Shown: piece by piece, positions 1-6,766 of the stretch
How positions within the stretch are numbered: the stretch's first letter is position 1
Layout of the letters: every line of letters starts with the position of its first letter
Source of the DNA: a virus
Virus record (IMG/VR): IMGVR_UViG_3300047557_003626
Span: 1 to 21,607 of that record
DNA length: 21,607 nt
Direction: 5' to 3' (one strand)
The notes under the pieces: generated by a model
Told to the model about the DNA's origin: nothing
Database searches by the model: none
The model's input: the letters and a program-made list of their open reading frames with translations, nothing else
Program-made: the position numbers and the translations under genes

Positions 1-359
1 TTGCTAACGATGGTTCTGTACAACATCTAGATTGGATGGATGAACACACAAAAGAAGTATTCAAAACTTCTATGGAAATTGACCAACGATGGGTGATTGA
101 ACATGCTGCTGATCGTCAACAGTATATTGATCAAGCACAATCGTTGAATGTCTTCTTTAGACCAGATTCAAATATCAAATATATACATGCTATTCACTTC
201 ATGGCATGGAAGAAAGGTTTGAAAACATTATATTACTGCCGTTCAGAAAAACTAGCTAAAGCAGATAAAGTTTCTAAGAAAATTGAACGCAAAGTAATTG
301 AAGAAATAGATATGTCACAAATTGCACAAGGTAATGATTGTATTGCTTGCGAGGGATAA
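1..359 (+). CDS. nrdA: Ribonucleoside-diphosphate reductase large subunit, C-terminal fragment
   Basis: The reading frame is open from position 3 with no start in the window, so only the last 118 residues are visible. They read ANDGSVQHLDW, then a helical stretch, QSLNVFF and LKTLYYCRSEK, which match the C-terminal part of class I NrdA. The protein ends in CIACEG, the paired-cysteine tail that class I alpha subunits use to re-reduce the active-site disulfide through thioredoxin or glutaredoxin. The enzyme converts ribonucleoside diphosphates to deoxyribonucleotides in the cytoplasm with NrdB, encoded about 2 kb downstream. The TAA stop (357-359) directly abuts the ATG of the IscU gene, and GAGG at 351-354, inside the last nrdA codons, is that gene's ribosome-binding site. 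Confidence 0.93.
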   Translation, partial: ANDGSVQHLDWMDEHTKEVFKTSMEIDQRWVIEHAADRQQYIDQAQSLNVFFRPDSNIKYIHAIHFMAWKKGLKTLYYCRSEKLAKADKVSKKIERKVIEEIDMSQIAQGNDCIACEG

Positions 360-755
360 ATGGCTTACTCTAAAAAAGTTATAGAACACTATGAAAATCC
401 AAAAAATGTTGGTTCTTTTAGTAAAGAAGAATCAAATGTTGGAACCGGAATGGTGGGAGCACCTGCGTGTGGTGATGTTATGAAATTACAAATTAAAGTT
501 GAAGGTGACATCATCACGGACGCTAGATTTAAAACTTACGGATGCGGAAGTGCAATCGCCTCAAGTAGTCTCGTCACAGAATGGGTCAAAGGCAAAACCC
601 TTGATGAAGCGGGAAAAATTACTAATTCAACAATTGCTGAAGAACTTGCCTTACCACCGGTCAAAATACACTGTAGCATACTTGCAGAAGATGCTATTAA
701 AGCCGCAATAAATGACTATAGAGGAAAATATGATAACAATAACTGCAAGTGCTAA
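360..755 (+). CDS. iscU: IscU-type Fe-S cluster assembly scaffold
   Basis: This 131-aa protein is full length for IscU. IscU receives sulfur from the desulfurase IscS plus iron, assembles a [2Fe-2S] cluster and passes it on. The three conserved ligand cysteines are present: C37 in GAPACGD (with D39), C62 in [11 protein letters not shown] and C105 in [12 protein letters not shown]. The LPPVK motif, which the chaperone HscA recognises in bacterial IscU, is intact at residues 98-102, so the protein should be able to use the host HscA/HscB machinery. The C-terminus adds NNNCKC, two cysteines I do not associate with IscU. It lies between nrdA and nrdB, starts on the base after the nrdA stop and overlaps the IscA gene by 26 nt. 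No iscS or hscA is visible. Likely taken from a proteobacterial host. Confidence 0.95.
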   Translation: MAYSKKVIEHYENPKNVGSFSKEESNVGTGMVGAPACGDVMKLQIKVEGDIITDARFKTYGCGSAIASSSLVTEWVKGKTLDEAGKITNSTIAEELALPPVKIHCSILAEDAIKAAINDYRGKYDNNNCKC

Positions 756-1041
756 AGAACAAATAAAAGAAATATTATTAGACGAACCTTCTTCAAAATA
801 CGTTCGTGCATTTGTTCAAGGTGGTGGTTGTTCAGGTTTTAATTATGGGTTTACATTAGAGGAAAATAAAGAAGAAGATGATTTTGAAATAGGACAACTT
901 ATTGTTGATTCCATGAGTATGCAATATTTTGATGGTGCAACAATAGATTTCACCAAAGATAAATTAAAGGGATCGCAATTTGTAATTTCTAATCCAAATG
1001 CAAAAACTACCTGCGGATGTGGAAGTAGTTTTTCAGTATGA
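730..1041 (+). CDS. iscA: IscA/ErpA-type Fe-S carrier protein
   Basis: A 103-aa A-type carrier that accepts Fe-S clusters (or iron) and delivers them to target enzymes. The three ligand cysteines are intact: C34 in [11 protein letters not shown], and C95 and C97 in [11 protein letters not shown]. The GGGCSGFxYGF wording resembles ErpA as much as IscA, so subtype is open. The ATG at 730 is preferred over upstream in-frame codons because GAGG lies 5-8 bases before it and the protein then begins [16 protein letters not shown], as usual for the family. It overlaps iscU by 26 nt, which suggests translational coupling. A-type carriers are known in some phages; having the scaffold as well is less usual. 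Confidence 0.94.
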   Translation: MITITASAKEQIKEILLDEPSSKYVRAFVQGGGCSGFNYGFTLEENKEEDDFEIGQLIVDSMSMQYFDGATIDFTKDKLKGSQFVISNPNAKTTCGCGSSFSV

Positions 1042-1070
1042 TAGAACTAATTATGAGGTAAAGCCGCTTA

Positions 1071-1709
1071 ATGTCACATATTGTTGCAAATTTACCAACA
1101 GTGAAATGCTTTGTTCGCAAAGAATTTCTGTATGACTTTCAAAAAGGTTTTGGTGAATTGGAGCCTTGTTGGTGGATCAGTATTAAATCTCTGAGGGGGC
1201 AAGCATTTCGTATTGAATCATATCTGAATCAGTATGGTGCTTTGTATGATAAGTTACCAATCAGTGCTTATTGTTGGAAACCAATTGAAGGTGAACCTTT
1301 ACCACTTGACTACTTGCAATTGTGGGACTGTTTGAGTTATGATATCACTGTTTTAAAGAAGGCACAACTTCAATCAATGAAGTGTAAATTTAAATTAAAA
1401 GATGGTGGTTGGATGTATGGTGAATATTTGTTTACCGTAGATTCCGCACATCCAGACTTTAATATTATAGATACAGGTCTTTCTGAAGATGTTGAAGACC
1501 ATAAATCATATAATTTTATTAAATGCGATAACGGACAATTTGCGTGTCAACCAAATAATAGAATGATTGTGTTTGAACCATCAAGTAACCCTCGTAATTT
1601 AAAAATGCCAGATTTTAAAGTATCAACCAAAAGGTGGTCAGTTGAAACTGAAGCTAAATGGGCTTTAGGTGACACTGATACCGTTATGTATGAAAGAGAA
1701 GAAGAATGA
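1071..1709 (+). CDS. Conserved phage protein of unknown function (212 aa)
   Basis: The protein begins with a segment reading FVRKEFLYDF, then CWWISIKSLRGQAF, YGALYDKLPISAYCWKP and PLDYLQLWDC. I recognise this wording from a protein common in T4-like and other large phages, but no function is known to me. It is rich in aromatic residues and has no signal peptide or membrane segment, so it is probably a soluble cytoplasmic protein. GAGGTAAAG lies upstream of the ATG. Its last codons overlap the start of the thermonuclease gene by 4 nt (ATGA), so it is part of the same operon. Confidence 0.88.
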   Translation: MSHIVANLPTVKCFVRKEFLYDFQKGFGELEPCWWISIKSLRGQAFRIESYLNQYGALYDKLPISAYCWKPIEGEPLPLDYLQLWDCLSYDITVLKKAQLQSMKCKFKLKDGGWMYGEYLFTVDSAHPDFNIIDTGLSEDVEDHKSYNFIKCDNGQFACQPNNRMIVFEPSSNPRNLKMPDFKVSTKRWSVETEAKWALGDTDTVMYEREEE

Positions 1710-2137
1710 AAAAATTATTACTAACACTATTGTTTGTTCCACTAACCGCATTATCACAACAACAAAAGGCCGGTGTCACATACGATGTACTTCTCACAAG
1801 AGTCATCGATGGCGACACCGTAGCCTTTCAAGCTAACTGGTTGCCAGACCCTCTTAAAAAAGAGTTGTCAATCAGAGTCTTTGGAGTGGATACTCCAGAA
1901 AAAGGACATAGAGCTAAATGCCCCCAAGAAGATGCAAGAGGTCAAGCAGCAACCGCATTCACTAAAGATGCGATTAATAAAGCCCAAAAGAGACAAGTCA
2001 TTCTCATGGACTGGGACAAATATGGTGGTCGTGTATTGGGAGATGTACTACTAGACGGAAAAAGTTTGAGAATGATGTTAATCAACAACGGTTTTGCCAG
2101 AGAATATTATGGTGAAGCCAAAACTTCATGGTGTTAA
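1706..2137 (+). CDS. Exported staphylococcal-nuclease-like (thermonuclease) protein
   Basis: A 143-aa protein of the SNase fold (Ca2+-dependent phosphodiesterase cutting DNA and RNA). Residues 1-18 (MKKLLLTLLFVPLTALS) form a Sec-type signal peptide, so the enzyme is probably periplasmic. Catalytic motifs are present: VIDGDT (D35, D37), IRVFGVDTPE (R57, D62, T63, E65) and DKYGGRVLG (R109), corresponding to Asp21, Arg35, Asp40, Glu43 and Arg87 of the S. aureus enzyme. Two cysteines (C72, C143) might form a disulfide after export. It sits inside a nucleotide-synthesis operon, overlapping the preceding gene by 4 nt. Salvage of extracellular or periplasmic DNA, or attack on competing DNA, are possible roles but are inferences. 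Confidence 0.9.
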   Translation: MKKLLLTLLFVPLTALSQQQKAGVTYDVLLTRVIDGDTVAFQANWLPDPLKKELSIRVFGVDTPEKGHRAKCPQEDARGQAATAFTKDAINKAQKRQVILMDWDKYGGRVLGDVLLDGKSLRMMLINNGFAREYYGEAKTSWC

Positions 2138-2138
2138 T

Positions 2139-2384
2139 ATGAAAAAAGTTTTAAGATTTACCGCATCATGGTGTCAACCATGTAAAACTATGAACAGTAT
2201 GTTGGAAGAAATTAAACCAACATTACCTTTTGAAGTTATAGACATAGATGTTCATCCAGAAATTGCAGCAGATTTTGGTATACGCTCCGTACCAACACTT
2301 ATTATGATGGATGAAACAATAGAAATGAAACGCATTACAGGAATTAAAACAAAACAACAATTGACGGAGTGGCTAGATGCTTAA
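2139..2384 (+). CDS. Thioredoxin-like protein
   Basis: An 81-aa compact thioredoxin fold. The redox motif WCQPC has C12 and C15, and the conserved cis-proline loop SVPTL is at residues 50-54. Its likely job is to reduce the C-terminal cysteine pair of the phage NrdA; phage thioredoxin/glutaredoxin proteins commonly sit beside nrd genes. The ATG at 2139 follows the thermonuclease stop by one base. An upstream in-frame ATG at 2094 would only add residues encoded inside that gene, and the protein from 2139 already starts at the first beta-strand (KKVLRFTAS). The 3' end overlaps nrdB by 8 nt. It is shorter than the usual ~105 aa of bacterial TrxA. Confidence 0.92.
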   Translation: MKKVLRFTASWCQPCKTMNSMLEEIKPTLPFEVIDIDVHPEIAADFGIRSVPTLIMMDETIEMKRITGIKTKQQLTEWLDA

Positions 2385-3363
2385 AAAAACACAGTTCAAA
2401 TTAACAGATGAACGTCACAATTTCAAACCATTCAGTTATCCTTGGGCATATGAAGCCTGGTTGAAACACGAACAGAGCCATTGGTTGCATACAGAAGTAC
2501 CAATGCTTGAAGACACAAAAGATTGGAAGAAAAGACTAACGAAAGAAGAAAAACAATTTCTTACACATATCTTTAGATTCTTTACACAAGGAGATATTGA
2601 TGTTGCGGGTGGTTATGTTCGAAATTATCTACCATACTTTCCACAACCAGAAGTTCGCATGATGTTGTTGGGTTTTGCCGCAAGAGAAGCATTACATGTC
2701 GCTGCTTACAGCCATTTGATTGAAACTCTTGGATTACCCGAAACAACATATAATCAATTTTTAGAATATCAAGAGATGCGTGATAAACACGATTACATCC
2801 TAGACATTTCCAGTAAGAATGGTGACAAACAATCAACAGCTACACACATCGCTACATTCTCAGCATTCACCGAAGGTATGCAATTGTTTAGTTCTTTCAT
2901 CATGTTATTAAACTTCCCACGGCACGGCAAAATGAAGGGCATGGGTCAAATTGTTACTTGGTCTATTGTTGATGAAACAATGCACACCGAGAACATGATC
3001 AAACTATTTAAAGAATATATCAAAGAAAATCCTGAAATTTGGAACGATGAACTAAAAGGAAAATTGTACAGCATTGCTGAAAGAATGGTTCAATTAGAAG
3101 ATAAATTTATTGATCTTGCATTTTCGATGGGAGAAATGGAAGGTCTAAGTTCAGCTGAGGTCAAACAATACATTCGTTACATTGCAGATCGTAGACTCAT
3201 TAGTCTTGGTCTCAAAGGCATCAATAAAGTGAAACGCAATCCTTTGCCTTGGGTAGAAGAAATGATCAATGCACCAACACACACGAACTTTTTTGAAAAT
3301 AGAGCAACTGATTATGCTAAAGGAGCACTATCAGGAAATTGGGGTGATGTTTGGGCAAATTAA
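2377..3363 (+). CDS. nrdB: Ribonucleoside-diphosphate reductase small subunit (diiron-tyrosyl)
   Basis: A 328-aa class Ia beta subunit that houses the diiron-tyrosyl radical cofactor used by NrdA. The predicted ligands match E. coli NrdB in spacing: D73, E104, H107 (REALHVAAY), E166 (FTEGM), E200 and H203 (DETMH). The radical tyrosine is Y111, seven residues after E104 as in E. coli (E115/Y122). The C-terminal tail NWGDVWAN is the type of peptide that docks to NrdA. It overlaps the thioredoxin gene by 8 nt, so reductase, reductant and the Fe-S proteins are probably co-transcribed. Assembly of its iron centre is one conceivable reason for the neighbouring iscU and iscA. Confidence 0.96.
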   Translation: MLKKTQFKLTDERHNFKPFSYPWAYEAWLKHEQSHWLHTEVPMLEDTKDWKKRLTKEEKQFLTHIFRFFTQGDIDVAGGYVRNYLPYFPQPEVRMMLLGFAAREALHVAAYSHLIETLGLPETTYNQFLEYQEMRDKHDYILDISSKNGDKQSTATHIATFSAFTEGMQLFSSFIMLLNFPRHGKMKGMGQIVTWSIVDETMHTENMIKLFKEYIKENPEIWNDELKGKLYSIAERMVQLEDKFIDLAFSMGEMEGLSSAEVKQYIRYIADRRLISLGLKGINKVKRNPLPWVEEMINAPTHTNFFENRATDYAKGALSGNWGDVWAN

Positions 3364-3372
3364 GGAGAAAAA

Positions 3373-3567
3373 ATGACACCAAAAATAATAAAAGCAGAAT
3401 GTCAAAATTGTGAATCGTCTTATGAGGTTGCTTATTCAGAAGAATTAGTATCAGAAGAATATCCAGAGATTTGCCCCTTTTGTGGCGAAAACATCGAAGA
3501 ATTATCCGAAGAAGAATATATAGATGATGAAGATTCGGATAATTGGGACGATGAATGGAAATCTTAA
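3373..3567 (+). CDS. Small acidic zinc-ribbon protein
   Basis: A 64-aa protein with two CxxC pairs, CQNC at residues 10-13 and CPFC at 34-37, the pattern of a zinc ribbon. The last 25 residues are almost entirely acidic (EELSEEEYIDDEDSDNWDDE). Small zinc-ribbon proteins of this design occur next to nrd genes in several T4-like phages, but the function is unknown to me. A strong ribosome-binding site (AAGGAG at 3363-3368) precedes the ATG. It overlaps the next gene by 13 nt. Confidence 0.85.
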   Translation: MTPKIIKAECQNCESSYEVAYSEELVSEEYPEICPFCGENIEELSEEEYIDDEDSDNWDDEWKS

Positions 3568-3971
3568 ATTGGTTATATAAAGACAAAGAATTTACAGAAG
3601 AAATGATTGGTGATAATTACGGATTTGTATATCTTATCACCAATACAATCAATAATAAAAAATACATTGGAAAAAAATTTTTCTATTCCTCAAAAACTAA
3701 ACAAGTAAAAGGAAAGAAGAAAAAAATAAAAGTATCTAGTGATTGGCAATCTTATTTTGGTTCCAATGAGGAATTAAAAAAAGATGTTATAATACATGGC
3801 CAAGAAAAATTTATACGAACAATTTTATATCTTTGTAAATCGAAAGGTGAGTGTGGTTATCTTGAAGCAAAAGAACAGTTTGTGAATGGCGTTTTAGAAA
3901 ATGATAATTTCTATAACACATGGATTATGGTTAGAGTTAGAAAATCACATATAAAAGGATTACAATGTTAG
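3555..3971 (+). CDS. GIY-YIG family nuclease
   Basis: The 138-aa protein carries the GIY-YIG core in variant form: GFVYLITN at residues 23-30 (first strand) and KKYIGKK at 35-41 (second strand). A lysine-rich insert at 50-60 and a conserved WQSYFGS at 64-70 follow. A glutamate in LEAKEQF (104-109) is the likely metal-binding catalytic residue. Free-standing GIY-YIG enzymes in T4-like phages (Seg type) are often homing endonucleases, but this one lacks a visible DNA-binding tail of Seg type and could instead be a resident nuclease. No intron or split gene is seen beside it. The start overlaps the zinc-ribbon gene. Confidence 0.82.
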   Translation: MEILNWLYKDKEFTEEMIGDNYGFVYLITNTINNKKYIGKKFFYSSKTKQVKGKKKKIKVSSDWQSYFGSNEELKKDVIIHGQEKFIRTILYLCKSKGECGYLEAKEQFVNGVLENDNFYNTWIMVRVRKSHIKGLQC

Positions 3972-4294
3972 CGGCACTTGAAGATTTGAAAGATTATGAT
4001 GTTTTATTTTTTATGCCACACAATGCTGACGATACACAAGTTACAATTTCAGCGAAAGATTATGTGGACCCTGGCCAAAAAATAGGCGGCTCTGAAATGG
4101 GACCGGAGTGGCACATACTTTTGTTTAGAAGTCATGAACCAGAAAAAGTGGATGTTTTTGATGCCATACTAAGCGATCCTAGGGAATATGTTTCTACTCT
4201 GATTAAACAAGACTGGTACGGAATTGTTGCGAAAAAAACAACAACATCCAAAAATTTCATAAACGATATGTTTGACAAAATAAAGAATGCGTGA
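3965..4294 (+). CDS. Unknown phage protein (109 aa)
   Basis: A 109-aa soluble protein that I do not recognise. The middle is glycine-rich (DPGQKIGGSEMGPEWHILLF), and the C-terminal third is lysine- and threonine-rich. It overlaps the GIY-YIG gene by 7 nt, so it is the last gene of the nrd operon. Its final codons contain the -35 box of the RNase H promoter. Confidence 0.75.
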   Translation: MLAALEDLKDYDVLFFMPHNADDTQVTISAKDYVDPGQKIGGSEMGPEWHILLFRSHEPEKVDVFDAILSDPREYVSTLIKQDWYGIVAKKTTTSKNFINDMFDKIKNA

Positions 4295-4300
4295 TAGAAT
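4272..4300 (+). promoter_or_regulatory. Sigma70-like promoter before RNase H gene
   Basis: TTGACA at 4272-4277 and TAGAAT at 4295-4300 are separated by exactly 17 bp, matching the bacterial housekeeping consensus in 11 of 12 positions. A start near 4307 would give a leader of about 25 nt before the ATG at 4332, with AAAGG as ribosome-binding site. Confidence 0.8.
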
Positions 4301-4331
4301 AGGAATTTCCTAAAGTACGCAAAGGTTTTTT

Positions 4332-5204
4332 ATGATTCTCGTTGACTTGAACCAGGTTCTTCTTTCTGGCCTTATGGCTCAAATTGCTAATGCAAAGCCA
4401 AAACTTCAACTTGAAGAAGGCTTGATTCGACACATGATTCTTAATATTATTAGAACTCATGTAAACAATTTCAAAAAAGATTATGGTGAAATTGTTTTGT
4501 GTTGTGACAATAGAAAATATTGGCGCAAAGAATTTTTTCCGTTCTACAAAGCTGGTAGGAAAAAAACTAGGGAAAAATCCGATCTGAATTGGCATCTGAT
4601 TTTCGATATGCTTTCTAAATTCAAGAACGAATTGAAAGAAAATTTCCCATACAAAGTTATTGATGTTGAAGGCGCAGAAGCTGATGATATTATTGGCACT
4701 CTTGTACCACGACACATCATGCATGAAAACATCCTAATCATTTCCAGTGACGGAGATTTCTTGCAATTACAGCGTTGGAATAATTATTTGAAATGTGGCC
4801 ATACAGTCAAACAGTATAATCCTGCACAAAAGAAATTTATTGTTTCGGAAGATCCGATAGCTGATTTGAAAGAAAAAATCATCTCTGGTGACAAAGGAGA
4901 TGGCATTCCGAATATTCTTTCTTCATCAGATTGCTTTGTTACTGGCACAAGGCAAACACCAATCAATCAAACCAAAATGAAGACATTTATGGTTGAAAAC
5001 CATGTTGAATGGAAAGATGAAAAAGCTAGAATTGGTTTTTCTCGTAACCAGACACTGATTGATCTAAGTCTTATTCCAGAAGATATCAAAGAGAAAATCA
5101 TAAATACATATGATAATACTAAACCTGCAGCAAAAGGTAAAATTTTAAATTATTTTATTGAGAATAAATTAAAAAATCTGATGAATGTAATTGAGGAGTT
5201 TTGA
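4332..5204 (+). CDS. rnh: T4-type RNase H / 5'-3' exonuclease (FEN family)
   Basis: A 290-aa protein of the flap-nuclease family to which T4 RNase H belongs. It removes RNA primers and adjacent DNA from lagging strands during phage replication. Metal-binding acidic residues appear in the expected order: D5 (MILVDLNQVL), D59 (LCCDNRKYWRKEFF), E116/D118/D119 (EGAEADDIIG), D140/D142 (ISSDGDFLQLQ) and D187/D190 (ISGDKGDGIPNIL, the helix-hairpin-helix metal site). The arch-region sequence FYKAGRKKTREKSD is typical of phage members. It has its own promoter, and its stop overlaps the next ATG (TGATG). Confidence 0.93.
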   Translation: MILVDLNQVLLSGLMAQIANAKPKLQLEEGLIRHMILNIIRTHVNNFKKDYGEIVLCCDNRKYWRKEFFPFYKAGRKKTREKSDLNWHLIFDMLSKFKNELKENFPYKVIDVEGAEADDIIGTLVPRHIMHENILIISSDGDFLQLQRWNNYLKCGHTVKQYNPAQKKFIVSEDPIADLKEKIISGDKGDGIPNILSSSDCFVTGTRQTPINQTKMKTFMVENHVEWKDEKARIGFSRNQTLIDLSLIPEDIKEKIINTYDNTKPAAKGKILNYFIENKLKNLMNVIEEF

Positions 5205-5629
5205 TGAAAGCAATCTATGAAATTTTTGATGAATTTGAAAAGTGTGGTAACAAAAAAGAAAGAATGAATGTAATTGGCGGCAATTTGTCGAACACACTTG
5301 TTGATATCTTCAAATTAACATTTCATCCAGATTTTAAATGGAAAGTAAAAGAGCTACCAGAAAAATATAGAGTACCCAACGATGTATTACCTGGTATCAC
5401 TTATGATAGTTTAAATGCACAATTGAAAAGACTATATCTTTTTCGAGAAGGTGATGCAACGGCAGAAAAACTAACAGAAAAAAGGCGAGAGGAACTTTTA
5501 ATTCAAATGTTAGAGTCTATTGAACCAAGAGATGCGGAAATCATACTTGGTATTTTTCAAAAAGATTTAGGTGTAAAAGGTTTAGACTATAAATTTGTCA
5601 AAGAGGCTTTTCCTAATCTTTTACCATGA
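5204..5629 (+). CDS. DUF6433-like T4-group protein
   Basis: A 141-aa protein resembling a family found in T4-like phages (I match it to DUF6433 from memory: an N-terminal helix like KAIYEIFDEFEK, then FKLTFHPDFKWKV and YLFREGDATAEKLTEKRREELL, and a C-terminal DYKFVKEAFPNLLP). The role is unknown. The ATG at 5204 shares a base with the rnh stop; a TTG three bases earlier is not needed. GAGGAG lies just upstream. The 3' end overlaps the next gene by 4 nt. Confidence 0.83.
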   Translation: MKAIYEIFDEFEKCGNKKERMNVIGGNLSNTLVDIFKLTFHPDFKWKVKELPEKYRVPNDVLPGITYDSLNAQLKRLYLFREGDATAEKLTEKRREELLIQMLESIEPRDAEIILGIFQKDLGVKGLDYKFVKEAFPNLLP

Positions 5630-5997
5630 CATTAAAAGAAAGAATAATCATCGTTTGCGGAGAATTCGATCCTATCACTCCAGATGATTTTAAATTTTTA
5701 AAAAAATGTAAAGAAAAGGGCGATTGGCTTGTTGTTGGATTACATTCAGATATTTGGATGGCAACCAACAGAGGTGGGTTTTCTTATAACTACGAATCGC
5801 GCCGAGAACTGTTGTCACAATTAAATATCATTGATGAAATTTTTAGGTTCAATGATACAGATGGCACAGTTTGCAATCTACTCAAAATAGTCAAAATATG
5901 TTACCCAAGAGCTTATATAACTTATGTGTCCGAACAGGACATGCACAACATGCCTGAAACAAAAATAAAGGGCATTAATTTTGAAACTTTTAAATAA
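5626..5997 (+). CDS. Cytidylyltransferase-like nucleotidyltransferase, divergent
   Basis: A 123-aa protein with the outline of a small cytidylyltransferase-type (HIGH-superfamily) nucleotidyltransferase. The N-terminus IIIVCGEFDPITPDDFKFL parallels the GTFDxxHxGH strand-loop-helix, WLVVGLHSD parallels the second strand, and RRELLSQLNIIDEIFRF parallels the following helix and strand. The catalytic HxGH is replaced by ITPDDF, so normal transfer chemistry is doubtful. A similar protein with the same ending (YVSEQDMHNMPETKIKG) occurs, as I recall, in other large phages. It starts by ATGA overlap with the preceding gene. Confidence 0.72.
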   Translation: MTLKERIIIVCGEFDPITPDDFKFLKKCKEKGDWLVVGLHSDIWMATNRGGFSYNYESRRELLSQLNIIDEIFRFNDTDGTVCNLLKIVKICYPRAYITYVSEQDMHNMPETKIKGINFETFK

Positions 5998-6009
5998 GGA
6001 GATAGATAA

Positions 6010-6201
6010 GTGTCAAAATATGTAGCTAAATTTCGTAAGAATAAAGACTACGATGATGATTATGGTTACGGTGAACCTAAGAAAAGAAAAAAAACTTATT
6101 CCGACCACCGAAGAATGAAAAATTATCGTTTTGAGGATTTTGAATACGGTCAAGACGGTTATTTAAATACAAAAAAGAGAAAAGACAGAGAAATGTACTG
6201 A
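6010..6201 (+). CDS. Small charged phage protein (63 aa), GTG start
   Basis: A 63-aa protein of mixed charge: KYVAKFRKNKDYDDDYGYGEPKKRKK at the start in overall character, then tyrosine-, lysine- and aspartate-rich sequence to the end. Proteins with this wording recur in T4-like phages, with unknown function. Only a GTG (6010) is available as start; AAGGAG at 5996-6001 is well placed for it. A nucleic-acid-binding role is plausible from composition only. Confidence 0.75.
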   Translation: MSKYVAKFRKNKDYDDDYGYGEPKKRKKTYSDHRRMKNYRFEDFEYGQDGYLNTKKRKDREMY

Positions 6202-6219
6202 TGTTGTAAATTTACAACA
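6202..6219. promoter_or_regulatory. 18-bp perfect palindrome, putative operator (class A, copy 1)
   Basis: TGTTGTAAATTTACAACA is a perfect 18-bp palindrome ending 6 bp before the -35 box at 6226. The half-sites TGTTGT and ACAACA recur with the same 6-bp spacer at 15500 and 19521, each time just upstream of a promoter. No T-run follows, so it is not a terminator. The position suits an activator or repressor dimer. Confidence 0.7.
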
Positions 6220-6225
6220 AACTGG

Positions 6226-6254
6226 TTGACTAGTGTAAAATTGCAGAGTATAAT
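6226..6254 (+). promoter_or_regulatory. Sigma70-like promoter
   Basis: TTGACT at 6226-6231 and TATAAT at 6249-6254 with 17 bp between. It should drive the 6279 gene and the small basic genes that follow; TGGAG at 6268-6272 is the first ribosome-binding site. The class A palindrome lies immediately upstream. Confidence 0.82.
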
Positions 6255-6278
6255 ACAAAAATATTCTGGAGATTTTTT

Positions 6279-6611
6279 ATGATTATCTACACTAGGACAC
6301 AAAGGTCAAAACCGAAGCGTAAACCAAAAGCTGTGCGTGAGCAATACGAACAATGGCTTGCTTCGCATCAACCTGTTAAAAAAATTAAAACTGTACAAAA
6401 TCAAAAATTGGTTTATGAATTGAAATCGCCGCCTGGTCGTGAGACACCTTATATTCCTTCACTAAATTCGAACACAGGAAGCACAGCAAAAGCAGAACCG
6501 AAAGTGTACACAGGCGAAAAAATGCTAGGAATTGCAACAATGCACAAATCCAATGCTGTTCCTGTGTTTAATACTGAAGAAGCTGTTCAAATTTCGAGCA
6601 TGAGGCGCTAA
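6279..6611 (+). CDS. Conserved basic phage protein (110 aa)
   Basis: A basic 110-aa protein with N-terminal SKPKRKPKAVREQYEQWLASH and C-terminal motifs YTGEKMLGIATMHKSNAVPVF and AVQISSMRR. I recognise this arrangement as a protein widely conserved in large T4-like phages and of unknown function. The middle (RETPYIPSLNS) is low in predicted structure. It is the first gene after the promoter at 6226. Confidence 0.85.
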   Translation: MIIYTRTQRSKPKRKPKAVREQYEQWLASHQPVKKIKTVQNQKLVYELKSPPGRETPYIPSLNSNTGSTAKAEPKVYTGEKMLGIATMHKSNAVPVFNTEEAVQISSMRR

Positions 6612-6612
6612 A

Positions 6613-6765
6613 ATGAGCAAAAAAATCAATTTTGTTGTGAAATTACAACGCCCCGTGTGTAGAACACCGATAAAACCCGTTCAAAAACACAAAAATGTCG
6701 CAAAATTTGCTCGCAAAAGCAAACATCCGGCAAAAATGTCGTGTTTTTTGCTTCAGGAGCAGTAA
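6613..6765 (+). CDS. Short basic phage protein (50 aa)
   Basis: An open frame of 50 codons, ATG at 6613 and TAA at 6763-6765. The product (FVVKLQRPVCRTPIKPVQ, then KHKNVAKFARKSKHP) is strongly basic and resembles short proteins in T4-like phages that follow the same upstream gene. It begins one base after the preceding stop and ends one base before the next ATG, filling the gap exactly. It contains CAGGAG near its end, which is the ribosome-binding site of the next gene. A fourth class A-like dyad lies inside it (6633-6650). Confidence 0.72.
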   Translation: MSKKINFVVKLQRPVCRTPIKPVQKHKNVAKFARKSKHPAKMSCFLLQEQ

Positions 6766-6766
6766 A

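Noticed and set aside
1082-1100. TGTTGCAAATTTACCAACA, similar to the class A dyad
   Set aside because: The spacer is one base too long, it lies inside a coding sequence and no promoter follows, so it is probably chance.
6202-6219. Palindrome as a rho-independent terminator
   Set aside because: The stem is AT-rich and no T-run follows. The same half-sites recur before other promoters, so an operator fits better.
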